This document shows positions 1-7,401 of a stretch of DNA of 17,935 nt, one piece after another (within the stretch, counting starts at the first letter, position 1; every line of letters starts with the position of its first letter). Source of the DNA: JALHNI01 sp031367405 (GTDB taxonomy: Bacteria; Acidobacteriota; Terriglobia; Bryobacterales; Bryobacteraceae); contig JANLPT010000302.1 in the NCBI GenBank assembly GCA_031367405.1, positions 1 through 17,935 on the forward strand. The letters run 5' to 3'. Below the pieces are notes generated by a model, which saw only the letters and a list, made by a program, of their open reading frames with translations, made no database searches and was not told the DNA's origin. Both the position numbers and the translations under genes were made by a program.

Positions 1-22
1 GGCGTGAGCTAGGCATGAGGAA

Positions 23-1186
23 CTAAACTTCAATCCCCTTGTAGCGCTTGCCCACGCGTATCGTATAGTGGCCGGGCTCCAGTTTCTGGGCCGGTCCGGT
101 TACCGCAATCTCTATTTGCGACGGATGAGTCTGCAACCCGACGGAATTCGCCTTAATGAGCTTATCGGCTTCGGTCACCGAGCCGCAGAACTTGGCCGCT
201 ACGAGCGCCCGATTGAGCCGCGCATCGGCGGTCGAGAACTTATCCAGGGTCTCAAAAGCTGGCCAACCGCCCCAAGCGCCTTCGACAATTCTGGCCTCGC
301 CGGCACCATGGAAATCAGTGACGATGCGCGTGGCAAGTTCCTTCTTATAACGCTGCGGATCGCCGGCGGCTTGCATCGCCGCAATATCTTCGAGCGATAG
401 GTCAGTGAGTAACTCGTAGTAGCGCCACACCAGGGTATCGGCCATGTTCATCAACTTACGAAACATGTCGGCGGGCGGTTCGGTAACTCCCACGTAGTTA
501 TTCTTCGACTTCGACATCTTCTCGACGCCGTCCAAGCCCGCTAGAATCGGCACCGTGCCGACGATCTGCGGCAGCTTACCGTAGTCGCGCATGATGTCGC
601 GACCCACCAGTAGGTTGAACTTCTGATCCGTGCCGCCCAACTCCACATCGCAATCGAGCATCACCGAATCGTAAGCCTGCGAAAGCGGGTAGAGAAACTC
701 GTGCACTGAAATGGGCGTTTGCGACTGGTACCGCTTCTGGAAGTCGTCACGTTCCAGCAAGCGCGCCACCGTGTACTTGGAGCACAGCTTGATGATCTCC
801 TCGAACCGCATGGGCAGCAGCCAGTCGGCGTTGTTGCGGACCTCGGTGAGATCGGGGTCGAGAATCTTGAAGACCTGCGCCTTGTAGGTTTCGGCGTTGG
901 CGGCAAGTTCTTCGCGGGTAAGCGGCGGGCGCAGTGCGTTGCGGCCGGTGGGGTCCCCAATAAGGCCAGTCATTTCACCGATCAGGAAGATAACCTGGTG
1001 ACCCAAATCCTGGAAGTGCTTCATTTTGCGCAGCAGGACGGTGTGGCCCAGGTGGAGGTCAGGCGCGGTGGGGTCAAAGCCTGCCTTCACCCGCAGCTTC
1101 TTGCCGCTGGCCAGGCGCTGGCGCAGTTCCTCTTCCGGAATGAGTTCGGCGAGCCCCTTCTTGATGTAGGCGAGTGGATCGATCAC
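23..1186 (-). CDS. tyrS: Tyrosyl-tRNA synthetase
   Basis: Cytoplasmic class I aminoacyl-tRNA synthetase that charges tRNA-Tyr with tyrosine using ATP. The 387-residue protein has the HIGH-type signature as HLGH (45-48), the tyrosine-pocket segment GGTDQKFN (184-191), and KMSKS (223-227). An S4-like RNA-binding tail covers about 322-387. Length and motif order fit a complete enzyme; the spelling resembles the TyrZ-like subgroup rather than the E. coli TyrS type, though I did not align it. The start is GTG at 1186, with AGGGA directly against it and no normally spaced ribosome binding site, so the exact start is slightly uncertain. It diverges from the membrane glycosyltransferase gene with under 50 bp between starts. 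No T-box leader fits in that gap. Confidence 0.96.
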   Translation of the reverse strand: MIDPLAYIKKGLAELIPEEELRQRLASGKKLRVKAGFDPTAPDLHLGHTVLLRKMKHFQDLGHQVIFLIGEMTGLIGDPTGRNALRPPLTREELAANAETYKAQVFKILDPDLTEVRNNADWLLPMRFEEIIKLCSKYTVARLLERDDFQKRYQSQTPISVHEFLYPLSQAYDSVMLDCDVELGGTDQKFNLLVGRDIMRDYGKLPQIVGTVPILAGLDGVEKMSKSKNNYVGVTEPPADMFRKLMNMADTLVWRYYELLTDLSLEDIAAMQAAGDPQRYKKELATRIVTDFHGAGEARIVEGAWGGWPAFETLDKFSTADARLNRALVAAKFCGSVTEADKLIKANSVGLQTHPSQIEIAVTGPAQKLEPGHYTIRVGKRYKGIEV

Positions 1187-1233
1187 TCCCTATAGTCTAA
1201 GGCTTCGTCCGGCTATTGCCGATCTTTCTCAAG
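1187..1233. promoter_or_regulatory. Short divergent start region between tyrS and the glycosyltransferase gene
   Basis: Only 47 bp separate the tyrS GTG from the ATG of the rightward gene. TATAGT at 1191-1196 resembles a -10 box for rightward transcription. No matching -35 box is clear, and any promoter elements must lie partly inside the coding regions. Weak call. Confidence 0.2.
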
Positions 1234-2805
1234 ATGACCTGGAAATCGATCGCCATCCTGCTGGTAGCCTGCGCCCCGTCGGCGTGGCTCGCCTGGAGCT
1301 ATCGCGATCTGCCCCGCATTGGCGAATTGCACGACGACGGCATCTATCTCATCTCCGCCAAGTCGCTCATTGACGGCCAAGGCTATCGTATCTTGAGCCT
1401 GCCCGGCCAGCCCGCGCAAACTAAGTATCCGCCCCTTTACCCGCTCTACCTGTCGATGCTCTGGCGTTGGGGGCCCGCCTTCCCGGCCATGCTGCCCTGG
1501 GCGATGCTGCTGCAATGGGTCTTCATTCCCTTGATGATTGGCCTCTCCGCCATCTACTATGCGCGGCACGGCCTCCACGCCGCTTTGGCCGCGATGCTCG
1601 GCTTCAATGCCTATGTGCTGGCTTTCGGCACCAGCCTGTTTACAGAAATTCCCTTCACGGGATTGTTGCTGCTCTGCCTGCTCTTGGGTGAAAAGCGATG
1701 GGCACTAACTGCTGGAATCATCGCCGGCCTCGCTTACCTCACGCGGACCGCCGCGTTGCCCTTGGCCATCTCCTTTCCGCTCTACTATTGGCTGGCGGGC
1801 GAACGCAAGAACTCCCTCCGCTTCCTGGCCGGGATGACGCCCGCGATTCTCGCCTGGATGGCCTGGTCAGCCGGCCATCGAAACCATTCGGGCGACTTAG
1901 TGAATATTGAGGCCACTAACTATCTGGCTTATCAGTTTCTCAACGTCACGTGGGACACCCTGCCGATGGTGGTGTGGAAGAACTTGGATCAGCTGCTGCT
2001 GGGGATCGGTGCCTTCGCCATCCCCAAGACAGAGCTGAACTTTTTCACCAAGATTGTCACCCTCGTCGTGGGGCTTGTCATGGTCTCCGGCATGGTCCGG
2101 CTCTATCGCGAAGGCCGCATGCGCGCGTACATTGGCTACGCGATCCTCTCGTCGGCCATCCTCCTGGTGTGGCACTTTCCGCCCAATGAGCGCTTCACCT
2201 TGCCGCTCTTGCCGCTGTGCCTGGCCGCGCTTTTTGTGGAGACCCGCCACCTCCGGGCCATGATCCGGCAGGTGATGGCGAAACCGGCCAAGGACCAGAA
2301 GATCGCCGGCGGCCTCATTGCCGCAGTGACCGTCATCGCCATCATCTTCAGCGTCTCCCGCCACCTCGAATCGGACTTTAGCGTCATTCCTGCTGGCTAC
2401 GAGCAAGGCCGGCTCGACTTAGCCGAAAAACGCGAAGCTTATCGTTGGATGGATCGTCATCTGCCGCCTGAAGCGCGCGTGCTGGCTTACGACGATCCCA
2501 CGCTCTACCTGTTTACGGGCCGTTACTCGATTCATCGCGTCATTCCCACTTCCTACTGGTATCGCGAGGACCAAAAAGCAACCGTACAGTTCTTTCGTGA
2601 GATCGACCGCTACGCCGGTGAGCGTGAGTTTCATTATCTCTACGTCAATGAAAGCGACTTCCGCCGGGATCTGGCCGAAGAGGAAAAGACAGCGGCGATG
2701 GAAGCCCTACGCCAACATCCGGGCTTAAAGCCCATCTTCCGCACGAAAAACGGCGTGCTTTACGAGTCGATGTTCGGTCGTCGTTTGGCGGCCCAAATCA
2801 AGTAA
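1234..2805 (+). CDS. GT-C-type membrane glycosyltransferase (ArnT/PMT-like)
   Basis: Predicted inner-membrane glycosyltransferase of the GT-C/GT39-like superfamily, which moves sugars from polyprenyl-phosphate donors to lipid or protein acceptors on the periplasmic side. Counted from an upstream TTG at 1216, the protein has one N-terminal membrane helix, then the first periplasmic loop with an acidic pair (D40-D41, in HDDGIY) and KYPPLYPL at 70-77. This matches the GT-C arrangement of a catalytic acidic residue after helix 1. Further hydrophobic helices run to about residue 385, then a soluble C-terminal domain. I chose ATG 1234 (523 aa) over TTG 1216 (529 aa); neither has a good ribosome binding site. 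The 3' end overlaps the convergent protease gene by 46 bp. Substrate unknown; surface polysaccharide or protein glycosylation is possible. Confidence 0.75.
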   Translation: MTWKSIAILLVACAPSAWLAWSYRDLPRIGELHDDGIYLISAKSLIDGQGYRILSLPGQPAQTKYPPLYPLYLSMLWRWGPAFPAMLPWAMLLQWVFIPLMIGLSAIYYARHGLHAALAAMLGFNAYVLAFGTSLFTEIPFTGLLLLCLLLGEKRWALTAGIIAGLAYLTRTAALPLAISFPLYYWLAGERKNSLRFLAGMTPAILAWMAWSAGHRNHSGDLVNIEATNYLAYQFLNVTWDTLPMVVWKNLDQLLLGIGAFAIPKTELNFFTKIVTLVVGLVMVSGMVRLYREGRMRAYIGYAILSSAILLVWHFPPNERFTLPLLPLCLAALFVETRHLRAMIRQVMAKPAKDQKIAGGLIAAVTVIAIIFSVSRHLESDFSVIPAGYEQGRLDLAEKREAYRWMDRHLPPEARVLAYDDPTLYLFTGRYSIHRVIPTSYWYREDQKATVQFFREIDRYAGEREFHYLYVNESDFRRDLAEEEKTAAMEALRQHPGLKPIFRTKNGVLYESMFGRRLAAQIK

Positions 2806-3710
2806 GTAGCAAGGCCGACGAAGCCCAAGCTGGCGGGCTCGGGAACTTGCGTGGTCCCGGCATTCTGGTTGATCCAGATGAGATGCGACGAGACCCTCGT
2901 CGCGCCGTTAAACTCGCCAAAGGCACCCCTCACGGGAGGATTGAACGTCGCGCTAAATGACGTAATGCCGGCCACGCGGCCTCCCAGGAAACTCGGCCCC
3001 CCGGAGTCTCCGGGAGCGAAGGTGGCCTCGTTAGCGACTCCCACGTTCGACAGGTTGAGGAGTGGAAAGTGAACCGCCCAGCCGTTGTTGGCGGCGGTGC
3101 CGTCGTCGAAGTCGGAAACCAGAATGTCGTCGCGCGGCGGGGCGGGCGGAACGAAAGGAGCGAAAGGAGCAAACGTGGCATCCCAAAGATTATTCCCCAC
3201 CTTCACCCCCGCCCCCGCTGACGCGATGCTGCCTTGCGGCAATCCGAACGAACTCTGTTCACCCCATCCCGCCACCTGGTAAGTCTGGCCCACCTCGTCC
3301 ATGTTGCTGTAGAGATCATAGATGCTCACCCAGGAAGCCAACGGGGAGGTGAGAAAGACTAACGCTAGATCCACTTGCGTGAGAGGATTGCCGGTCCACG
3401 ACGGATGCACCAAGAAGCTCGCCGTGTTGAACGTCCCCGAGTTGACGCCGGAATCGGTGAAAAAAGCATTAGCCCCGGTGGCGGATCCGCCAATGCAGTG
3501 GGCGGCGGTCAGCACTACTGTCGGCGCGATGGCCACCCCGGAACAAAGCGCACCATTCGTGAAGATCAGCCTCGCCACGCCCGACTGAGCCGCGCCCGAA
3601 CTATAGGCTGCTCCGGTAATGTTGCCCGCCGCCCCCAACAGCGGAGCGTACTGCAACACGCTCGCTTGAATCGCCCCCACCCAAAGCAAGCCACCTAACA
3701 AAAATCTCAT
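2760..3710 (-). CDS. Secreted trypsin-like serine protease with PEP-CTERM tail
   Basis: Chymotrypsin-fold (family S1) endopeptidase exported and then sorted by the PEP-CTERM/exosortase route. A signal peptide covers about residues 1-17. The catalytic triad is visible: H71 in TAAHC, D114 in QVDLAL, S236 in GDSGGP. C56 and C72 could form the usual disulphide around the histidine loop. The tail has VPEPAS (289-294), a hydrophobic helix (about 296-308), then KRRP, which is the PEP-CTERM layout; six residues (NIDS at the end) extend past the basic cluster. ATG 3710 has AAGGA upstream at good spacing. A short Pro/Ala-rich insert lies near 178-194. The exosortase is not in this window. The 3' 46 bp overlap the end of the glycosyltransferase gene on the other strand. 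Confidence 0.9.
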   Translation of the reverse strand: MRFLLGGLLWVGAIQASVLQYAPLLGAAGNITGAAYSSGAAQSGVARLIFTNGALCSGVAIAPTVVLTAAHCIGGSATGANAFFTDSGVNSGTFNTASFLVHPSWTGNPLTQVDLALVFLTSPLASWVSIYDLYSNMDEVGQTYQVAGWGEQSSFGLPQGSIASAGAGVKVGNNLWDATFAPFAPFVPPAPPRDDILVSDFDDGTAANNGWAVHFPLLNLSNVGVANEATFAPGDSGGPSFLGGRVAGITSFSATFNPPVRGAFGEFNGATRVSSHLIWINQNAGTTQVPEPASLGFVGLATYLIWAAKRRPNIDS

Positions 3711-3757
3711 CGTTTCCTTAAATCTTTCTTCTCCACGTTCTCGCTGTTCCCACTAGC

Positions 3758-5290
3758 TTACTTCGATCGACGACGGTACAGAGCAACCTCGTCCAGCTGG
3801 TCAACCAGTTGCCAGGCCGGGTCCACCGCCAGCGACTGCGTCAGCGGACTCGCCGTGCTCATCATCACCGCATCCACCCCATACTTTTCCAGCGACTTCC
3901 GCCAGCCCGCGCCCCCGTTCACCAGCGCCAAATACTCCTCGCTCATCCGCTGGCCATAATAATCCGTCCGGCCGTCGAAAAAGACCTTTTGCCGGGGGTA
4001 GTGGCGGTAGACCAGATAATCGCCCCAAGCATCGAGCGTAAAGAGGCGCGACTGCTCAATCAGCGTCCGGTGTTTCGCAATCAGCTCGACGGGAAATTTG
4101 CCGGAGGGGAAATCAGCGGGATACGTGAGCCCCGCATCGCTCACCGCCAGGCCCAACAACAGCACGGGCACCAGGGCGCTGGCCCGCAGCAAATTGGGCA
4201 CATGTTCCCGGCCGATCGCGTCCAACACGGCCGCGATTGACTTCCGCCCGCCCCGCTCGGCCAACAGCCGCATGCCGTCCGAGAGCATCACCGCAATGGG
4301 CGCGGCCACCAGCGCCGCGAAGATCGGCACGTGCCGGACTGAAAGCAGCGAGGCATGGGCCCAGGCTGCAATCAGTAGCGCCCAACTCCAATTTCCCTGC
4401 CAGGCCAACCGCGCCGCCGCCACCAGTCCCGCAAACAGCAACAATTCGAAGTAGCTGCCCGACGCGGTTTCCAGCACCGGAGCCTGAAACTCCTGCACCA
4501 GTTTGCGAATCCAGTCCGCGCGCAGATACTCCGCCAGATGAACGTGTAAGCGGTAGCCGTAGGGATTGACGAGCGACGCCGCCAGGCAGCCCGCCAGCAG
4601 CAGGCCCAGGTGCCGCGCGCGGCCCCAGTTGCGTTCGAGAGTTGCGCCGGCCACCAGGACGCTCAGAGTCACCAGCAACCCCGCGAAGCCGCCATGCAGG
4701 TTCACCCACACGGCCGTCAGGGGAATCAACCACCAGATGCGGCGGCTTGGGCGCGCGTCGTCGTCGCGCAGCAGCTGGAAGGCCATCGCCAGAAACAGGA
4801 TCGTGAAAATGTGCGGCCGCGCCAGAAAATGCACCGAGCTTGCGCCAATCACGGCATGCAGCACAAAGATGGCGGCCAAAGCGTTGGCCCCAGCCCGCAC
4901 CATAGAGCGCAGGGTGAGCCAGCAGGTGCCGGCCAGGGTCGCCGCCGAAAATAGGACAATCCACTTCAACCCGCCCGCCCGGTAGAGCCCGGCGAACAGC
5001 AGATCCGCCAGCCATTCCCAGGCAAACCAGCTCTCGCCGGGCTTCGAGAAAGAGAAGGGGTCCTGGTACGGCAGTCCCCCTGTGTCTAGTATCCGTTCGC
5101 CAGTTCTAATATGAAATCCGGTCGCCGCGTCGGACAACAAGCCATTCGGACTGCCTGCATTGGTGAATAAAAGCAGCCAAAACAGCAAGGCCACGAATAA
5201 TAAGTCCGATAAGGAAGGCATCCACCAGCGGGTGAGGCTGCGAGGCGATTGCATCGTAAAAATGGGTTCGACGGCAGCTGAGTGATTCAT
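3758..5290 (-). CDS. Polytopic membrane protein, GT-C glycosyltransferase-like
   Basis: Multi-helix inner-membrane protein with a soluble C-terminal domain, of unproven function. The first loop after helix 1 has an acidic residue (S-D-A-A-T-G-F-H), followed by QDPFSF and a Trp/Glu-rich WFAWEWLAD motif. This is the layout seen in uncharacterised GT-C-like proteins, so polyprenyl-sugar transfer is the best guess. About ten further hydrophobic segments follow, then a periplasmic-type domain containing FFDGRTDYYG. I placed the start at ATG 5290. The frame stays open to GTG 5383 (541 aa), which has AGGG five bases upstream, but that extra N-terminus looks unlike protein; ATG 5254 is also possible. 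It is 47 bp upstream of the protease gene on the same strand and diverges from the pilins. Confidence 0.65.
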   Translation of the reverse strand: MNHSAAVEPIFTMQSPRSLTRWWMPSLSDLLFVALLFWLLLFTNAGSPNGLLSDAATGFHIRTGERILDTGGLPYQDPFSFSKPGESWFAWEWLADLLFAGLYRAGGLKWIVLFSAATLAGTCWLTLRSMVRAGANALAAIFVLHAVIGASSVHFLARPHIFTILFLAMAFQLLRDDDARPSRRIWWLIPLTAVWVNLHGGFAGLLVTLSVLVAGATLERNWGRARHLGLLLAGCLAASLVNPYGYRLHVHLAEYLRADWIRKLVQEFQAPVLETASGSYFELLLFAGLVAAARLAWQGNWSWALLIAAWAHASLLSVRHVPIFAALVAAPIAVMLSDGMRLLAERGGRKSIAAVLDAIGREHVPNLLRASALVPVLLLGLAVSDAGLTYPADFPSGKFPVELIAKHRTLIEQSRLFTLDAWGDYLVYRHYPRQKVFFDGRTDYYGQRMSEEYLALVNGGAGWRKSLEKYGVDAVMMSTASPLTQSLAVDPAWQLVDQLDEVALYRRRSK

Positions 5291-5383
5291 ATCACGGCAC
5301 TTAAGGGAACCATCGGCGGTCGGCGGCGAGAGCTTTAGCATGCCGGCAAAGGGGGGGCTTAGTACGAGAACCGGGCAGGGCAC

Positions 5384-5498
5384 AGTGACCCTAAGGGGGT
5401 TTGCTTAAAAACTTAGGAAAAACCCTAATTTCCCCCCAGCCACTATCGGTTTACATTCGATTCATCCAAACAAAACTTCCTCTGAAGGAGGGGAGCTT
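5384..5498. promoter_or_regulatory. Leader/promoter region of the pilin array
   Basis: The stretch before the first pilin holds an inverted repeat, CCTAAG (5390-5395) and CTTAGG (5412-5417), with centres 22 bp apart, about two helical turns. ACCCTAA occurs twice, at 5388-5394 and 5422-5428. TTGCTT (5401-5406) and CCTAAT (5424-5429) lie 17 bp apart and could be weak -35/-10 boxes, which would put the repeat over the promoter. A strong ribosome binding site, GAAGGAGGGG (5484-5493), precedes the pilin ATG. The operator and promoter readings are speculative; the ribosome binding site is clear. Confidence 0.35.
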
Positions 5499-5699
5499 AT
5501 GAAAAACGTGATGAAACTTGTGTGGCAACTACGGATCTGGAAAGACACCCGTGGTCAGGATTTGATCGAATACGCGTTGATGGCCGGCTTTGTTGCCGTC
5601 GCCGCCGGCGCTATTATGCCGAACGTGGCGACCAGCATCAGCACGATCTTTTCGAAGGTCAGCAGCGTGATGACCGCCTCCTCGAACAGCGGTTCGTAA
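5499..5699 (+). CDS. Flp-type pilin, copy 1
   Basis: Small type IVb (Flp/Tad) prepilin of 66 residues. A short basic leader ends at G19, and the mature part begins QDLIEYALMAGF, giving the Flp hallmark of Glu at +5 and Tyr at +6 after the prepilin peptidase site. The mature chain would be 47 residues: a hydrophobic helix (about 27-40) and a Ser/Thr-rich C-terminus. AAGGAGG at 5485-5491 is an ideal ribosome binding site. The protein is identical to the next gene except at residue 55 (Ser here, Gly there). No prepilin peptidase, secretin or Tad ATPase gene is nearby, so assembly machinery must be elsewhere. Confidence 0.93.
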   Translation: MKNVMKLVWQLRIWKDTRGQDLIEYALMAGFVAVAAGAIMPNVATSISTIFSKVSSVMTASSNSGS

Positions 5700-5707
5700 T
5701 TCACTTT

Positions 5708-5731
5708 CGGGCTTTGCTTGATGGAAGCCCG
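5708..5731 (+). other. Stem-loop after pilin copy 1
   Basis: CGGGCTT (5708-5714) pairs with AAGCCCG (5725-5731) around a 10-base loop, nine bases after the pilin stop. No T-run follows, so it is more likely an mRNA-stabilising or processing hairpin than a terminator. Confidence 0.45.
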
Positions 5732-5805
5732 GTTCGCTCACGGCGAGTTAATCGCGGCGAGTGAAAAACAATGGCCTCAGAAAAAAAGTTAAGGAGAAAT
5801 ACAAA

Positions 5806-6006
5806 ATGAAGAACGTCATGAAACTTGTGTGGCAGCTGCGGATCTGGAAAGACACCCGTGGTCAGGATTTGATCGAATACGCGTTGATGGCCGGCTTTGT
5901 CGCCGTCGCCGCCGGCGCCATTATGCCGAACGTGGCGACCAGCATCAGCACGATCTTTTCGAAGGTCGGTAGCGTGATGACGGCCTCCTCCAACAGCGGC
6001 TCCTAA
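5806..6006 (+). CDS. Flp-type pilin, copy 2
   Basis: Second complete Flp prepilin, 66 residues, with the same leader, G19 cleavage site and QDLIEY motif as copy 1. Across the two genes 11 codons differ: ten are synonymous and one changes Ser55 to Gly. The start is ATG 5806 because AAGGAG (5791-5796) sits at the right distance; the frame opens earlier at GTG 5761, but that would add a basic 15-residue extension absent from copy 1 and would bury the ribosome binding site inside the gene. Probably co-transcribed with copy 1. It may supply dosage or be maintained by gene conversion. Confidence 0.93.
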   Translation: MKNVMKLVWQLRIWKDTRGQDLIEYALMAGFVAVAAGAIMPNVATSISTIFSKVGSVMTASSNSGS

Positions 6007-6018
6007 GCTCCTACCCGT

Positions 6019-6057
6019 GGGCGAATCTTCTGGCCCTTGGTGGCAGTTGGTTCGCCC
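6019..6057 (+). other. Stem-loop after pilin copy 2
   Basis: GGGCGAA (6019-6025) pairs with TTCGCCC (6051-6057) around a 25-base loop, 13 bases after the stop of pilin copy 2. A-rich sequence, not a T-run, follows, then the ribosome binding site of the third pilin copy. A stabilising hairpin is the likeliest role. Confidence 0.4.
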
Positions 6058-6095
6058 GCTTCCTTAGAAAAAATAAGAATAATGAGGAGGGCCAT

Positions 6096-6227
6096 TTGAA
6101 ACATCTGAAAGCATTACCCGAATTGCTGCTCCGGATCAAAATCTGGAAGGATACTCGCGGTCAGGACCTCATCGAATACTCATTAATGGCTGGTTTTGTT
6201 GACCAGGGCCTCCACCCTGGTTCGTAA
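6096..6227 (+). pseudogene. Truncated third Flp pilin
   Basis: A third prepilin start, too short to be noticed easily. AGGAGGG (6085-6091) precedes TTG 6096. The frame encodes a 22-residue leader, then G/QDLIEYSLMAGFV, with the same IWKDTRGQDLIEY core as copies 1 and 2. Homology stops after the Val codon ending at base 6200, and the frame then runs eight unrelated codons to TAA at 6225-6227, giving 43 residues in total. The lost part is the rest of the hydrophobic helix and the whole C-terminus, so it cannot make a normal pilin. The missing 3' half is not found downstream, so this looks like a deletion or replacement rather than a simple insertion. The leader is more diverged than those of copies 1 and 2. 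Confidence 0.8.
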
Positions 6228-6318
6228 GGAAACGTTCGCCGAGTCGCCTCACTCGGGTGCCTGGCCTGCCGTCGGGAACACCCGGGCCGGAGCATTTTCC
6301 GGAGGTTCGTTCCCGGCG
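6202..6318 (+). repeat. Hairpin-rich element joined to the broken pilin
   Basis: Three stem-loops lie in 117 bp starting where pilin homology ends. (1) ACCAGGG 6202-6208 with CCCTGGT 6215-6221, loop 6 nt. (2) CCGAGT 6239-6244 with ACTCGG 6251-6256, loop 6 nt. (3) A ten-pair stem with one G-T pair, 6270-6279 with 6309-6318, enclosing CCGGA 6287-6291 with TCCGG 6298-6302, loop 6 nt. The three terminal loops are all six bases. It could be a small mobile or REP-like repeat, or a structured RNA; no second copy was noticed in this window. Confidence 0.45.
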
Positions 6319-6325
6319 TTTTCCT
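6270..6325 (+). terminator. Possible intrinsic terminator of the pilin array
   Basis: The third stem (6270-6279 with 6309-6318) is GC-rich and is followed at once by TTTTCCTTCC. That fits a rightward rho-independent terminator. It would not work leftward for the facing aminopeptidase gene because the other flank lacks a T-tract. The interrupted T-run weakens the call. Confidence 0.4.
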
Positions 6326-6331
6326 TCCTTC

Positions 6332-7309
6332 CTATTTTCCCAAACCCGGTATTCCCCCCAACCCCCCACTCAACTTCACCGCCCGCACGATTGCCTCCGC
6401 CACCGCCTCTGACGCTGCTACTCCCAGCGCGTCCACATCGGCCTTGCGATTTCCCACCAGCGGCGACAAGCAAAACACCACATCGCCATCGATTCGCGTA
6501 TGGGCCGGCCAAACCGCCCGCGTCAATCCGGCGTGCGCCAGTTGCGCCACCCGTGTCGCCTCCAACTTGTTCAGCGTCGCGTTCGTCGCCACTGCCACCA
6601 ATGTCGTGTTCGAAGCTGGCGCGGCTGGCGCCAATCCGCCGCGCTTCAACTCACGCGCCGTATCCACAAAATCCCGCCCGCTGGTGCTGGTCCGCGCTCC
6701 CGCCAAAATTTTCCCCGTCGCCGGATCGCGCACATCGCCCCACGCGTTCACCGCCGCCAGCGCTGACACCAGCACGCCTTGATATCGTCCTTCGAGCGCC
6801 ACCGTCGCCGTCCCGATGCCGCCCTTCATCGCCCGCGCCATGCCGTGGATCTTGCCCACCGACGCCCCGGTGCCTGCCCCCACATTGCCCTCCGCCACTG
6901 TGCCATCGGTGGCCATCGCCGCCGCCGCCATCCCCATTTCCCGCGTCGGACGGGCATTGGCTTTCCCCAAACCTAAGTCAAAGAGAATGGCCGCCGGCAC
7001 AATCGGTACCCGCGCCACCCGCATGTCAAAGCCGATGCCTTTTTGCTCAAGGTACCGCCGCACCCCGCTGGCCGACTCCAGCCCGAAAGCGCTGCCGCCC
7101 GAGAGCACCAAACCATGGATTCGATCCGTCACATGCATGGGATGCAAGGTGTCGATCTCCTGGGTCCCTGAGGCGTAACCGCGAATCTCTACTCCCGCCG
7201 CCGCGCCGCCCTCGCACAAAATTACCGTGCATCCGGTCAGGCCCTCCAGGTCTGTGGCATGGCCGACCTTAATCCCCGGAATATCGGTTAAACCTTTTGG
7301 CACGCCCAT
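6332..7309 (-). CDS. P1/DmpA-family self-processing aminopeptidase (S58)
   Basis: Ntn-hydrolase-like enzyme of peptidase family S58 (DmpA, BapA, NylC relatives). These cleave themselves into two subunits, freeing an N-terminal Ser or Thr nucleophile, and then act as aminopeptidases or amidases. The 325-residue protein begins with LTDIPGIKVGHAT (7-19), typical of the family, and has the Gly-rich VLSGGSAFGLE (68-78) and VGAGTGASVGK (143-153). The likely processing site is Asn234-Thr235 in SNTTLVAVATNA, which makes Thr the nucleophile as in NylC rather than Ser as in DmpA. There is no signal peptide, so it is cytoplasmic. ATG 7309 has no clear ribosome binding site. It diverges from the mla-like operon with 92 bp between; its substrate cannot be told. 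Confidence 0.87.
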   Translation of the reverse strand: MGVPKGLTDIPGIKVGHATDLEGLTGCTVILCEGGAAAGVEIRGYASGTQEIDTLHPMHVTDRIHGLVLSGGSAFGLESASGVRRYLEQKGIGFDMRVARVPIVPAAILFDLGLGKANARPTREMGMAAAAMATDGTVAEGNVGAGTGASVGKIHGMARAMKGGIGTATVALEGRYQGVLVSALAAVNAWGDVRDPATGKILAGARTSTSGRDFVDTARELKRGGLAPAAPASNTTLVAVATNATLNKLEATRVAQLAHAGLTRAVWPAHTRIDGDVVFCLSPLVGNRKADVDALGVAASEAVAEAIVRAVKLSGGLGGIPGLGK

Positions 7310-7401
7310 AGCTTAACAGATTGAAGCATCAGGGTTTGCGCGCTTAACCACCCATCTGGCGACACGCGGGCGGCCTATGTTAGCATCGAAACTGAATCCC
7401 T

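Noticed and set aside
4113..5015. 300-codon minus-strand frame inside the second GT-C-like gene
   Set aside because: Gly/Ala/Arg-rich composition typical of an alternate frame of GC-rich DNA; the overlapping frame has clear membrane helices and conserved motifs.
5384..5430. CCCTAA repeats as telomere-like sequence
   Set aside because: Only two copies 34 bp apart in a bacterial promoter region; a regulatory reading is simpler.
5761..5805. Longer start for pilin copy 2 at GTG 5761
   Set aside because: The AAGGAG site serves ATG 5806, and copy 1 has no such extension.
6196..7272. Long plus-strand open frame (about 358 codons) after the broken pilin
   Set aside because: Very Pro/Ser/Arg-rich with no recognisable domain; it lies antisense to the aminopeptidase gene, whose motifs are convincing.
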